Of a stretch of DNA of 59,014 bases, positions 19,710 to 27,726 are shown piece by piece. Within the stretch, counting starts at the first letter, position 1, and the number at the start of each line of letters is the position of its first letter. The notes under the pieces were generated by a model. It was not told the origin of the DNA. It did no database searches and was given only the letters and a program-made list of their open reading frames with translations. The translations under genes were made by a program, and so were the position numbers. The stretch covers positions 4,274-63,287 of the forward strand of contig CAJTOT010000022.1 in NCBI GenBank assembly GCA_910577935.1. The letters are read 5' to 3'. This DNA is from an uncultured Hungatella sp. GTDB taxonomy: Bacteria; Bacillota; Clostridia; Lachnospirales; Lachnospiraceae.

Positions 19710-19775
19710 TTGCGGTAAATCAGCCCGTATCCCCCCTTAGCTGCCACAGCGCAGAAACGGCTGAGTGACGCAATT
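19708..19775 (+). ncRNA. Candidate structured RNA: three nested stems
   Basis: AATTGCG (19708-19714) pairs with CGCAATT (19769-19775). Inside, CAGCCCGT (19721-19728) pairs with ACGGCTG (19757-19763) with one bulge. Inside that, GCTG-CCA-CAGC (19740-19750) is a hairpin. The element begins on the stop codon of the DUF1667 gene and fills most of the gap before the phosphatase gene. It matches no riboswitch I recognise. The pairing is exact; a function is conjecture. Confidence 0.35.
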
Positions 19776-19796
19776 GCCTATATATAGATTCGGCTC

Positions 19797-19832
19797 GGCG
19801 GCGGGATATTCCCCTAATAACATCCTGCCGCC
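19797..19832 (+). repeat. 11-bp hairpin before the HAD phosphatase gene
   Basis: GGCGGCGGGAT (19797-19807) pairs with ATCCTGCCGCC (19822-19832) over 11 positions with one G-U pair. No T-run follows, so it is not an intrinsic terminator. It lies 40 bases before the next start codon and could affect mRNA processing or translation. Confidence 0.5.
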
Positions 19833-19871
19833 ATACAGGCCGGAGGAGCGACAAAACGGAGAGAACATTAA

Positions 19872-20726
19872 GTGGAAAAACAGAGAGAATCAGAAAAAGG
19901 CAATCAGGAAAATGACAGAATCCAACTGTTAAAAAAGATTGGTCTGTTTGTGCTGGATATGGATGGCACATTTTATCTAGGAGACCATGTGATAGACGGC
20001 GCGCTGGAATTTGTCCGCTATGTGGAGAAGACAGGGCGCCGGATTATGTTCTTTACCAATAATTCTTCCCGGTCGCCCCAGGTCTACATGGAGAGGCTGG
20101 CGGGTATGGGCTGTCCCATCAGGCGGGATCAGATCATGACCTCGGGAGATGTGACGATCACGTATCTGAGAGAGACATATCGGGAGAAAACAGTATATCT
20201 GGTAGGGACTCCGGACCTGGAGGAAAGCTTTGAGGAAGCCGGAATTCTGCTGTGGAAAAAAGGCGATCCCCGGCCGGATATTGTGGTCGTAGGTTTTGAT
20301 ACGACTCTTACATATGAAAAACTGGACAGGGCATGTGATTTCATCCGGAGGGGGTCGGTGTTTCTGGCTACCCATCTGGATATCAACTGTCCCACGGAAG
20401 ACGGATTTATGCCGGACTGCGGCGCTTTCTGCGCGGCCATCACCTTGTCTACGGGGGTGGAGCCCAAGTATCTGGGCAAGCCCTTTAAAGAGACTGTGGA
20501 TATGGTTCTGGTCCGGACAGGGGAAGAGCGGGAGCGGGTGGCCTTTGTGGGCGACCGGCTTTACACAGACGTGGCTACCGGCGTGAATCATGGGGCCAAC
20601 GGGCTGCTGGTTCTGTCCGGGGAGACGAAAGAAGAAGATTTGAAAACCTCCCAGGTGAAGCCGGATGGAGTTTACCTGTCCCTGGGGGAGATGAAAGAAC
20701 TGCTGGAGGAAGCCCTTGGGGCGTGA
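19872..20726 (+). CDS. HAD-IIA (NagD-like) sugar-phosphate phosphatase
   Basis: A 284-residue haloacid dehalogenase-type phosphatase. Motif I is LFVLDMDGTFYLGD, with the nucleophile and general acid aspartates. Motif II is FFTNNSSRS, motif III the lysine in YLGKPFKE, and motif IV FVGDRLYTDVATG. The cap inserted between motifs II and III marks subclass IIA, as in NagD and phosphoglycolate/glycerol-3-phosphate phosphatases. It starts with GTG after a modest ribosome site. Given the flanking glycerophosphodiester genes, removing phosphate from glycerol-3-phosphate is a reasonable guess, but the family is broad. Confidence 0.85.
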   Translation: MEKQRESEKGNQENDRIQLLKKIGLFVLDMDGTFYLGDHVIDGALEFVRYVEKTGRRIMFFTNNSSRSPQVYMERLAGMGCPIRRDQIMTSGDVTITYLRETYREKTVYLVGTPDLEESFEEAGILLWKKGDPRPDIVVVGFDTTLTYEKLDRACDFIRRGSVFLATHLDINCPTEDGFMPDCGAFCAAITLSTGVEPKYLGKPFKETVDMVLVRTGEERERVAFVGDRLYTDVATGVNHGANGLLVLSGETKEEDLKTSQVKPDGVYLSLGEMKELLEEALGA

Positions 20727-20734
20727 GATTATGA

Positions 20735-20763
20735 GCCCGCCGGCGCCGGCCGGGTTTGCGGGC
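20735..20763. repeat. GC-rich hairpin in a convergent gap
   Basis: GCCCGC (20735-20740) and GCGGGC (20758-20763) flank the palindrome CCGGCGCCGG. The gap lies between two genes that face each other, so a two-way transcription block is plausible. Only short T-runs are present, which makes this a weak terminator call. Confidence 0.35.
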
Positions 20764-20801
20764 AGCGGGCCGCGGCGGCGCCGTTCTGGACGAAGGCATT
20801 T

Positions 20802-21482
20802 TTATTCCGCCTCGAAGGCGTACTCCAGGAAGCGGATCATGGCGTCTTGATGATCTGTGTAGGACATAACCATCAGGCAGTGGGGATTTGTCTGGGAGAC
20901 CGCCTCTTTTGTAAAGCGGGAACCCTCCAGGCTGACGGCGAAAGCCCCGGTCTCTCCCTGGGAGTCCGGGAGATAGCAGAGTTTGTCTTTAAGTCTCTCC
21001 ATCAGATGGTCAGGCAGAAATTCTTCCAGATCCATGATGGGAAAGCTGGGGCTGTAGTACTCTGCCAGTTCCCTGGTGGTCACAAGGAAATCCAGCTCAC
21101 GGGCAGAGACATAGGCCATGATTTTGCCCTGGCTGGCGGTGTGGTAATCTATGGAAGAACCGATGAGCACATACAAGCTGTCGTCAAAGACCACCTGCTG
21201 GCCGGTGGTAAGGCCAAGGTAAGCGGAAAAGTCCCGGGTGATATCCTTGGCGGGGAACAGATTCTCCTCGTCATTGGTGAAGAAGCCTTCCAGGACAGTC
21301 TCTCTCCGGGCCTGCATCCACATGTCGCCCATGTAGAAGCAGACCGCGCACAGGCAGATAAGCACAAAGGCGCAGCCTTTATAGTAGTCCAGGATAAAGC
21401 GCAGTTTCTGCCTGAAGGTGAGAGTTCTCAGGGTTTGTCTGTCATGAGCCAGGTTTGCTTTCAGGCGTTGTAAAAATTTCAT
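20802..21482 (-). CDS. Single-pass membrane protein with extracytoplasmic domain (paralogue of 32803-33483)
   Basis: A 226-residue protein of unknown function. A basic cytoplasmic start (FRQKLRFILDYYKG) leads into one membrane helix at about 36-54, then an outside domain of about 170 residues. That domain has the string KIMAYVSARELDFLVTTREL, a pattern reminiscent of extracellular solute-binding proteins. It is clearly related to the protein at 32803-33483: both share the juxtamembrane KL..I..YYK motif, the ARELD/SQELD segment, an EFLP/ELLP box and an ending about AMIRFLEYAF/ALIRYIF. Both genes are divergent from a DUF624 gene, here only 42 bases away. A joint sensor or transporter accessory is possible but not shown. 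Confidence 0.75.
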   Translation of the reverse strand: MKFLQRLKANLAHDRQTLRTLTFRQKLRFILDYYKGCAFVLICLCAVCFYMGDMWMQARRETVLEGFFTNDEENLFPAKDITRDFSAYLGLTTGQQVVFDDSLYVLIGSSIDYHTASQGKIMAYVSARELDFLVTTRELAEYYSPSFPIMDLEEFLPDHLMERLKDKLCYLPDSQGETGAFAVSLEGSRFTKEAVSQTNPHCLMVMSYTDHQDAMIRFLEYAFEAE

Positions 21483-21524
21483 AAAATATCTCCTTGGGGG
21501 TGTTGGATAAAAGGTGGTCTGTAT

Positions 21525-22160
21525 ATGAATAATCTGTTTAATCCGGAAAATAAGTTCTGGAGCTTTATGAATAAAATCACGGACGTGTTTTTTCTGGGTA
21601 TTCTGTGGTTTTTATTCTCCATACCCGTTATTACCGCGGGGGCGGCAACCACGTCTCTGTACCAGTTTACTTTAAAGCAGGCAGACGACGAGGAGGGGTA
21701 TGTGTGGAGGAGTTTTTCCAGAGCCTTCTGCAAAAATTTCAGACAGGCCACGATTTTGTGGATTATGGTGCTGGCGGCGGGGACTTTTCTGGCGGCGGAT
21801 ATGTGGGCCTGTCTGCAGATCGCGGTGTCCGGCGCCGTGCGGGTGGTCTGCTTCGGGGTGCTTCTGTGCCTGGGGCTGGTGTACACTCTGACCGCCCTGT
21901 ATATATTTCCCATTCTGTCCAGATTTGATCTGCCGATAAAGACCATACTGACCCACAGCTTTGTCATGGCCATGGGCAATCTGTATGTGTCGGTGACGGT
22001 CCTGGTGATCTATGTCCTTTTTGGCGTGCTGTCATACTATATCACTGTTCTGTTTCCGGTATTTATGGCGCTGGCTGCCTTCTTCAGCTCGTATTTCTTC
22101 CGCCATGTGTTCGGCAGGTATCAGGAGGGCGGGCAGGAGGCAGAGGAGGGCGGGGCATAA
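21525..22160 (+). CDS. DUF624 (YesL-like) membrane protein
   Basis: A 211-residue multi-pass membrane protein of the DUF624/YesL family, recognised by the opening NLFNPENKFWSFMNKITDVF, the FSIPVITAGAATTSLYQFTL segment and about six membrane helices. YesL-type genes are usually found beside carbohydrate ABC importers and LacI or two-component regulators in Firmicutes, exactly as here, but the biochemical role is unknown. The gene is divergent from the anchored ectodomain protein. Its last 40 bases overlap the 3' end of the facing LacI gene. A second copy lies at 33680-34426. Confidence 0.85.
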   Translation: MNNLFNPENKFWSFMNKITDVFFLGILWFLFSIPVITAGAATTSLYQFTLKQADDEEGYVWRSFSRAFCKNFRQATILWIMVLAAGTFLAADMWACLQIAVSGAVRVVCFGVLLCLGLVYTLTALYIFPILSRFDLPIKTILTHSFVMAMGNLYVSVTVLVIYVLFGVLSYYITVLFPVFMALAAFFSSYFFRHVFGRYQEGGQEAEEGGA

Positions 22161-23212
22161 CACGCCGGCCCGGTGGTCTTTCCGATTACCAGGTTGCTCT
22201 GGTATTCCACTCTTGTGATGGCGTTTTCGTCGATGAGTTCGGACTCTCCCCGCAGTTTCTCCGAGAGGAGCCGTATGCTGCTCCTGCCCCTGTCTGTGAT
22301 GGCGTGTTCAATGGTGGTCAGTTCCACGCCGGGAAAACGGGACGGGTAGATGTTGTCGAATGCGCAGAGGCTGATATCTCCGGGGATGTCCTTGCCTGCG
22401 TCGATGAGGGCGGCCCGGACGCCGTAGGCCACCATATCGTTGATAGCCACGATGGCGGTGATGTGGGGAGAACGGGCAAGGCACTTCATCGTCAGGGCGT
22501 AGCCCACTTCATGTTCCACCCCGGTTACATACAGTTCCTTGTGGGAGGAGACTTCCTCCGTGTAGACGGTGACTGTCCCGGAGGGACAGGACAGGGTGTA
22601 TTCGTCGCTGAGGCCGTCGCACCGTTTCATTCGGGAAGAATGTTCGCTGTTGAGGGTAGTGGATATATAGGCCACATGTCTGTGTCCCAGCTCGATTAAG
22701 TGGGATGCCACCATCCGGCCGGCGGAGTAGTTGTTCACGTCCACGGTGTCGATCTTGAGATTGTAGGTTCTGTCTCCCACGGCTACCATGGGAATGTGCC
22801 GGCTGGCGTTCTCTGCCAGGTCGGGCTGCTGGGGGATCATGGAAAAGATGACTCCTGTGAACTGAGGCTCCATGGCCAGTTCCAGGGCTTCTCTCTCGGC
22901 GTCTTTGTCCCAGTAGGTGGTAAAAATCATGGTCAGATATCCCCTCAGCCGGGCTTCCTGCTCCATGCTCTGGATCAGGGTGGCATAATAGGGATTCATC
23001 AGCGAGGGGCAGATGATAAGGATCGTATCCTTGGGATTTTTATGCCGCTGCTGTTTTTTTGACACATATCCCAGACGGCGGCTGGCCTGGTAGACATTCT
23101 GGATAGTCTGTTCTGTAAAGCGGGACAGATTTCTTCCGTTGAGAATCATGGATACGGAGGCAGGGGAGACCCCTGCTGCCGCCGCGATGTCTTTGATCGT
23201 AGTTTTTTTCAT
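22121..23212 (-). CDS. LacI-family transcriptional regulator
   Basis: A 363-residue LacI-type repressor. The DNA-binding head is TTIKDIAAAAGVSPASVSMI followed by the hinge region with SRRLGYVSKK. A periplasmic-binding-protein-like effector domain runs from about residue 63 to 350, with the usual VAINDMVAYGVRAALIDAGK and DISLCAFDN boxes. I placed the start at the ATG complementary to 23210-23212 because AGGAGG lies eight bases before it; an earlier in-frame ATG lacks one. It is divergent from the importer genes and is the likely regulator of them, presumably responding to glycerophosphodiester or a related ligand. Confidence 0.92.
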   Translation of the reverse strand: MKKTTIKDIAAAAGVSPASVSMILNGRNLSRFTEQTIQNVYQASRRLGYVSKKQQRHKNPKDTILIICPSLMNPYYATLIQSMEQEARLRGYLTMIFTTYWDKDAEREALELAMEPQFTGVIFSMIPQQPDLAENASRHIPMVAVGDRTYNLKIDTVDVNNYSAGRMVASHLIELGHRHVAYISTTLNSEHSSRMKRCDGLSDEYTLSCPSGTVTVYTEEVSSHKELYVTGVEHEVGYALTMKCLARSPHITAIVAINDMVAYGVRAALIDAGKDIPGDISLCAFDNIYPSRFPGVELTTIEHAITDRGRSSIRLLSEKLRGESELIDENAITRVEYQSNLVIGKTTGPACYAPPSSASCPPS

Positions 23213-23364
23213 AAGCAGGTCCTCCTGTAAAATTTCCGGTTTGATGTAGATAAAGTTTAACATTTTTCAACAAAAAAATCAAGAAAAAATGACGAAAAAA
23301 AATAGAGACTGTAAATAAAGCCATGTCAAAATAATATCAATAATAAAAAAATATAACTATTTTA

Positions 23365-23392
23365 TTGACAAAAAGTACAAAAGTATGATAAT
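23365..23392 (+). promoter_or_regulatory. Likely promoter of the ABC importer genes
   Basis: TTGACA (23365-23370), 16 bases, GATAAT (23387-23392). It would give a leader of about 165 bases. The gap 23264-23563 is AT-rich and holds no gene. TTTAACA-TTTTT-type runs at 23256-23275 and 23482-23500 are similar to each other and could be binding sites, but they are not clean palindromes. Confidence 0.5.
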
Positions 23393-23563
23393 CTTATAGC
23401 ACGGGAGTTAATTCCGAAAAAGCGGACTTCTAAAAAAGGTTGTTGAATTTTTCTTAGTGCGCGCTTAAAATTACAAGAATTATTTAACAATTTTTAACAA
23501 GGTTTCAACAAAGCGTTACGAAACAACACATTACAACCAGAAAGAATTGGAGGAAGGTATTTT

Positions 23564-24949
23564 ATGAAAAAGATATTGGCAGTTGTGTTGGCGGCAGCCA
23601 TGGGAACCAGTTTGCTGGCCGGATGCAGCGGCGGAGGCTCTACGGGAACAGGAGGAGCGGCGGCGCAGCAGACCCAGGCGGCAGGCGGCTCGTCAGGCGG
23701 GGAAGCCCAGGGAGGCACAGAGGCGCCTGCTGCGGATGCCTCCATGTATGAGGTTACGGAGCCTATTACCATTCAGTGGTGGCACGCTCTGGAGGACCAG
23801 TATTCCCAGACTGTGGAGGAAGTGGTAAAAGGCTTTAACGAGTCCCAGGACCTGATCACTGTGGAGCCTGTCTACATCGGAAGCTATTCTCAGCTGAACG
23901 AGGCGCTGGTGGCAGCCCATGCAGCGGGAACCGGACTTCCTGCCATTACCGTGACCAATACTCCCTATGTGGCTGAATACGGCGCGGGCGGGCTGACAGA
24001 AGTGCTTGATCCCTACATTCAGGCATCAGGGTACGATGTGGAAGACTTCGGCGCAGGTATGCTCCAGGCCGGCCAGTATGACAACAAGCAGGTATGCCTT
24101 CCGTTCCTGATCTCCACCCAGGTTGTATACTACAACAAGGATATGGCCGATGAGCTGGGTGTTACCGTTCCGGAGAAGTGGGCGGATATGGACGAGTTCC
24201 TCGAGAAGGTTTCTATCGTGAACAACGGAACGACCGAGCGGTACGGAAGCATTGTTCCGGGCTGGGACCAGTGGTATTTTGAGACGGTTTTCCTCAATGA
24301 CGGCGTGAAGCTGGTCAACGATGATATGACTTCCACAGACCTTGACAGCCAGGCAGCAGTGGATCTGGTGTACAAGTACAAAGAGTGGTGCGACAAGGGC
24401 TGGATCTACTGGGCTAACGGAACCGACGCCTCATCCATCATGAGACAGAACTTTATTGACGGAAAGGCATTCTCAGTATTCCATACAAGTTCTCTGTATA
24501 ACACTTATGTTGACAGATGCGACTTTGAGGTGGGCATGGCATGGCTGCCAGGCGGCGAGACCACGAAGAATCAGGAGATCGGCGGAAGCATGCTGCTGAT
24601 TCCTTCCAAGAACGACCAGGCAACCAAGAACGCGGGCTGGCAGTTCCTGATGTATCTGTGCGGAAAAGATGTCAACATGAAGTGGGCGAAGGAAACCGGA
24701 TATATGCCTACCAGAAACTCCGTCCTTAAGACCGAGGAGGGCGTGAAGTTCCTGGAGGAGAAGCCGGCGTTCCAGTGTATCTTTGATAACTTGGATCTGA
24801 TCAAACCGAGAATTTCACATCCCGGCTGGAACCAGATGGTTACGATTTGGATGAATTATCTGGCTGAGATAATGATTGAAGATGTGGATATCCCCAGCAA
24901 GATCGAGGACATGGTGGAAGAGATCAACGAAGTTCTTGAAGATGCGTAA
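23564..24949 (+). CDS. ugpB: Solute-binding lipoprotein of an UgpB-type ABC importer
   Basis: A 461-residue lipoprotein with the lipobox LLAGC after a short signal peptide, a Gly/Ala/Gln linker, and then a family-1 extracellular solute-binding domain. The segments ITIQWWHALEDQ and VYIGSYSQLNEALVAAHAAG match the style of UgpB, the glycerol-3-phosphate and glycerophosphodiester binder, as does the order UgpB-A-E followed by a glycerophosphodiester phosphodiesterase. It would sit on the outer membrane face and hand the ligand to the two permeases. A strong hairpin after the gene may raise its mRNA level above that of the permeases. The ligand is inferred from neighbours and could be another phosphorylated polyol or a sugar. 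Confidence 0.85.
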   Translation: MKKILAVVLAAAMGTSLLAGCSGGGSTGTGGAAAQQTQAAGGSSGGEAQGGTEAPAADASMYEVTEPITIQWWHALEDQYSQTVEEVVKGFNESQDLITVEPVYIGSYSQLNEALVAAHAAGTGLPAITVTNTPYVAEYGAGGLTEVLDPYIQASGYDVEDFGAGMLQAGQYDNKQVCLPFLISTQVVYYNKDMADELGVTVPEKWADMDEFLEKVSIVNNGTTERYGSIVPGWDQWYFETVFLNDGVKLVNDDMTSTDLDSQAAVDLVYKYKEWCDKGWIYWANGTDASSIMRQNFIDGKAFSVFHTSSLYNTYVDRCDFEVGMAWLPGGETTKNQEIGGSMLLIPSKNDQATKNAGWQFLMYLCGKDVNMKWAKETGYMPTRNSVLKTEEGVKFLEEKPAFQCIFDNLDLIKPRISHPGWNQMVTIWMNYLAEIMIEDVDIPSKIEDMVEEINEVLEDA

Positions 24950-24970
24950 ATCTGATTGTTTTTAGAGAAG

Positions 24971-24997
24971 CGGCCTTCGGTACTGTACCGGAGGCCG
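24971..24997 (+). repeat. 13-bp intercistronic hairpin
   Basis: CGGCCTTCGGTAC (24971-24983) pairs with GTACCGGAGGCCG (24985-24997) over 13 positions with one G-U pair. There is no T-run. Hairpins between a binding-protein gene and its permeases commonly protect the upstream message and give the binding protein in excess; that role is inferred here. Confidence 0.65.
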
Positions 24998-25059
24998 TAT
25001 TACAAAGCGCCGGAAGATGCGCCGGAGACGCATTTTCCGGTTTGAAAGGAGATGTTAAG

Positions 25060-25968
25060 GTGGAGAAAAATTCTTTTTTGAAACCCAGGACCATGTCGGC
25101 GGTGAAAGATTTTGTCTGTGTGCTCCCGGCTCTCATATTCCTTGCGGTCTTTACTTACTATCCCATCTGTAAGCTGATCCAGATCAGCTTTACCGACTGG
25201 AATCTGGTGAGCGATACGTGGAACTATGTAGGCTTTAAGAACTGGGTGTGGCTTTTCAACGGCTCCGGTACAAAGCATCTGCTGAACTCTCTTCGGGTGA
25301 CGGTGCTGTATTCTATCGGTGAGCTGACCATCACTCTGGTGGGAGGTATGATTTTCGCGCTGATCTTCAACCGTCTGAACAAGACATTTTCCATCATGAG
25401 GGCCATCGTGTTTATGCCCAAGTATGTGGCCATGTCTTCCGCGGCTGTTATTTTTCTGTGGATTTTAAACACAGACACCGGTATCTTGAATTACTTTCTG
25501 AAGATCCTGGGCCTCCCTGCTGTTGACTGGCTGGGCAACCGGAACACGGCGCTGATCTCCGTGCTCATGCTTACCGGCTGGAGAGCTATCGGCTACGGAA
25601 TGATGATCTACCTTTCGGCCATGATCGGAATTTCCAAGGATTATTATGAGGCAGCGTCCCTGGACGGAGCCACGGCGGCTCAGAGCTTTTTTAAGATCAC
25701 TCTGCCTATGCTGTCCCCCACTACACTGTTTTTGTTTGTCACTACCTTCATTTCTTCTATGAAGGTATTCCAGTCCGTAGATATCCTGACATCAGGAGGC
25801 CCTTACCGTTCCACCGAGGTGTTTGTGTATACCATCTACAAGTATGCCATGGAGGACTTCCGCATGGACAGGGCGTCAGTGATTGCCATCGCGTTCTTTG
25901 TCATGCTTCTGGTGGTTACGGCATCTACCTTTAAGATTTCAAACAGCAGTGTACACTACGATTCATAG
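25060..25968 (+). CDS. ugpA: ABC importer permease, UgpA/MalF type
   Basis: A 302-residue inner-membrane permease with about six membrane helices. The EAA loop that docks on the ATPase is visible as YYEAASLDGATAAQSFFKIT near residues 195-215. I chose the GTG at 25060 because GGAG lies eight bases before it; a TTG further up would place the ribosome site inside the gene. The closing VFQSVDILTSGGPYRSTEVF is common in sugar-type first permeases. It works as a heterodimer with the next gene product. Confidence 0.9.
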   Translation: MEKNSFLKPRTMSAVKDFVCVLPALIFLAVFTYYPICKLIQISFTDWNLVSDTWNYVGFKNWVWLFNGSGTKHLLNSLRVTVLYSIGELTITLVGGMIFALIFNRLNKTFSIMRAIVFMPKYVAMSSAAVIFLWILNTDTGILNYFLKILGLPAVDWLGNRNTALISVLMLTGWRAIGYGMMIYLSAMIGISKDYYEAASLDGATAAQSFFKITLPMLSPTTLFLFVTTFISSMKVFQSVDILTSGGPYRSTEVFVYTIYKYAMEDFRMDRASVIAIAFFVMLLVVTASTFKISNSSVHYDS

Positions 25969-25979
25969 AGGAGGCGGAT

Positions 25980-26855
25980 ATGAGCAAAACCAACAGCCAG
26001 CTTGAGCGGCAGGTGGCCGCCAAAAGAAAGAAAAAGATTGTTCTCTGTGTGCAGTATACCCTGGCTATCATTGTCACATTGATTGTAGTATTTCCACTGT
26101 ACTGGATGATCTCCTCTTCGGTGAAGTCACAGGAAGAGATATTGCTGCTCACCCCTACTTTATGGCCTCATGAGATTCATCTGGAGAACTACACCAACGT
26201 ATTTAACCGGGTAAATTTTGGTAAATATTATTACAATACCATCGTTATGACGGCGGGAATTCTGGGTTCTCAGATTATCACCGGCGTGTTTGCGGCCTAC
26301 GGCTTCTCCAAAGGAAAGTTTAAAGGCCAGAACGCGTGCTTTATATTTGTCCTGGGCGCCCTGATGATTCCGCTCCAGGTTACCTTTATCCCTATCTACA
26401 TCATGTGCGCCAACTGGGGAATGACAGACTCTTTCCTGGGATTGATCCTCCCGGAGTGTGTGTCCCCCTACTATATATTCATGCTGAGGCAGACATTTAT
26501 GGCCATCGACGACAGCTATATTGACGCTGCCAAAGTAGACGGCCTGGGGAGAATCGGCATCATCACCAAGATTCTCACGCCTATGTGTAAGTCCACGCTG
26601 TTTACCACCACGCTGGTAACGTTCACCAACGGCTGGAACAGCTACTTCTGGCCGAAAATCATCGCCAAGAATGAGCACAGAAGAGTGCTTACCGTAGGTC
26701 TGGCGCAGCTGAAGAACACCTTCGCCGGGCAGGCCACCATGAACAACCATGAGATCATGGCCGGCGCGGTTATGGCGATTCTGCCTGTAGTTATCATGTT
26801 CTTTGTTTTCCAGAAGTACATGCTTACCGGTTATTCAAAGGCCGCTATGAAATAA
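25980..26855 (+). CDS. ugpE: ABC importer permease, UgpE/MalG type
   Basis: A 291-residue partner permease with a long basic cytoplasmic start and six predicted membrane helices. The EAA loop is SYIDAAKVDGLGRIGIITKI, and the protein ends as this family does with FFVFQKYMLTGYSKAAMK. It follows the first permease by 11 bases with a GAGGAGG site. No ATPase gene is present in the cluster; many Firmicutes share one MsmK/UgpC-type ATPase encoded elsewhere among several importers, which I assume here. Confidence 0.9.
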   Translation: MSKTNSQLERQVAAKRKKKIVLCVQYTLAIIVTLIVVFPLYWMISSSVKSQEEILLLTPTLWPHEIHLENYTNVFNRVNFGKYYYNTIVMTAGILGSQIITGVFAAYGFSKGKFKGQNACFIFVLGALMIPLQVTFIPIYIMCANWGMTDSFLGLILPECVSPYYIFMLRQTFMAIDDSYIDAAKVDGLGRIGIITKILTPMCKSTLFTTTLVTFTNGWNSYFWPKIIAKNEHRRVLTVGLAQLKNTFAGQATMNNHEIMAGAVMAILPVVIMFFVFQKYMLTGYSKAAMK

Positions 26856-26861
26856 CTCTTG

Positions 26862-26888
26862 AATTATACATTTCCTGGGAGTATAATT
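26862..26888. repeat. AT-rich inverted repeat after the permease genes
   Basis: AATTATAC (26862-26869) and GTATAATT (26881-26888) are exact complements separated by 11 bases. Just after it a nine-base direct repeat GCCGCGGAC occurs at about 26892 and again about 22 bases later. The gap to the phosphodiesterase is 127 bases and holds no gene. The repeat could be a weak hairpin or an operator. Confidence 0.4.
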
Positions 26889-26982
26889 AATGCCGCGGAC
26901 GGGCAGAACAGACGGCCGCGGACAGCGAAAACAGGTGGCGGCCTATGGGCCGGCATCGGAAGAAGAGAGAGGACTCTAAAAG

Positions 26983-27723
26983 ATGAAAGTATTTGCCCAC
27001 AGAGGCTACAGCGGAAGATATCCGGAAAATACCATGCTGGCCTTTCAGAAAGCAGCCGAGACAGGCTGTGACGGAATTGAACTCGATGTCCAGCTGACGA
27101 AAGATGATGTCGTCGTGGTGATCCATGATGAGGCCATCGACCGTACCACCGACGGCAAGGGTATGGTGAGAAACTACACCTATGAGGAGCTGAAAAAGTT
27201 CAACGCAGGGGTGTCATTCGGCAAAGTAACAGATTTCCAGTATATTCCTACCTTTGACGAGTACTGCGCATGGGTGGCGGGTACGGATCTGTGCACGAAT
27301 ATCGAGATCAAGACCGGGCACTATTACTATAAAGATATCGAGAAGAAAACTCTGGATATTATCCACAAGCATGGCCTTGAGAAGAAGGTTATGTTCTCCT
27401 CCTTTAACCACATGTCTCTGGTCAGGGTGAAGGAGCTGATGCCCGAGGCGGAATGCGGAGCCCTGCTGGGCGAGGCCGGAATCGGAAACGCAGGATATTA
27501 CTGCCATGTCCAGGGGTTTGAGTGCTATCATCCGGGATACCAGTGCATCACCAAGGCCGTGGTGGACGAGTGCGACAGGTATGGAATCAAGATCAACGCC
27601 TGGACCGTCAACGGCATGCACCAGCTGGAGCAGCTGTATGAGTGGGGATGCAACGGCATTATCACCAATTATCCGGAGGTGTGTAAAGCCTGGGTCGAGT
27701 ACAAAGAGAGGGATAAGCATTAA
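26983..27723 (+). CDS. Glycerophosphodiester phosphodiesterase
   Basis: A 246-residue GDPD-family enzyme that splits glycerophosphodiesters into glycerol-3-phosphate and an alcohol. The catalytic set is clear: the first histidine and arginine in FAHRGYSGRYPENT, acidic metal ligands in GIELDVQLTKDD, and the second histidine in VVIHDEAIDRTTDGKG. Lack of a signal peptide makes it cytoplasmic, so imported diesters would be split inside. It sits directly after the importer genes and its product would be the substrate for the GlpA/B-like enzymes upstream. This gene is the strongest reason for assigning the cluster to glycerophosphodiester use. Confidence 0.93.
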   Translation: MKVFAHRGYSGRYPENTMLAFQKAAETGCDGIELDVQLTKDDVVVVIHDEAIDRTTDGKGMVRNYTYEELKKFNAGVSFGKVTDFQYIPTFDEYCAWVAGTDLCTNIEIKTGHYYYKDIEKKTLDIIHKHGLEKKVMFSSFNHMSLVRVKELMPEAECGALLGEAGIGNAGYYCHVQGFECYHPGYQCITKAVVDECDRYGIKINAWTVNGMHQLEQLYEWGCNGIITNYPEVCKAWVEYKERDKH

Positions 27724-27726
27724 GTT

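Noticed and set aside
23256..23500. LacI operator palindrome in the importer promoter region
   Set aside because: Similar TTTAACA-TTTTT runs are present, but none is a clean palindrome with a central CG, so I do not name an operator.
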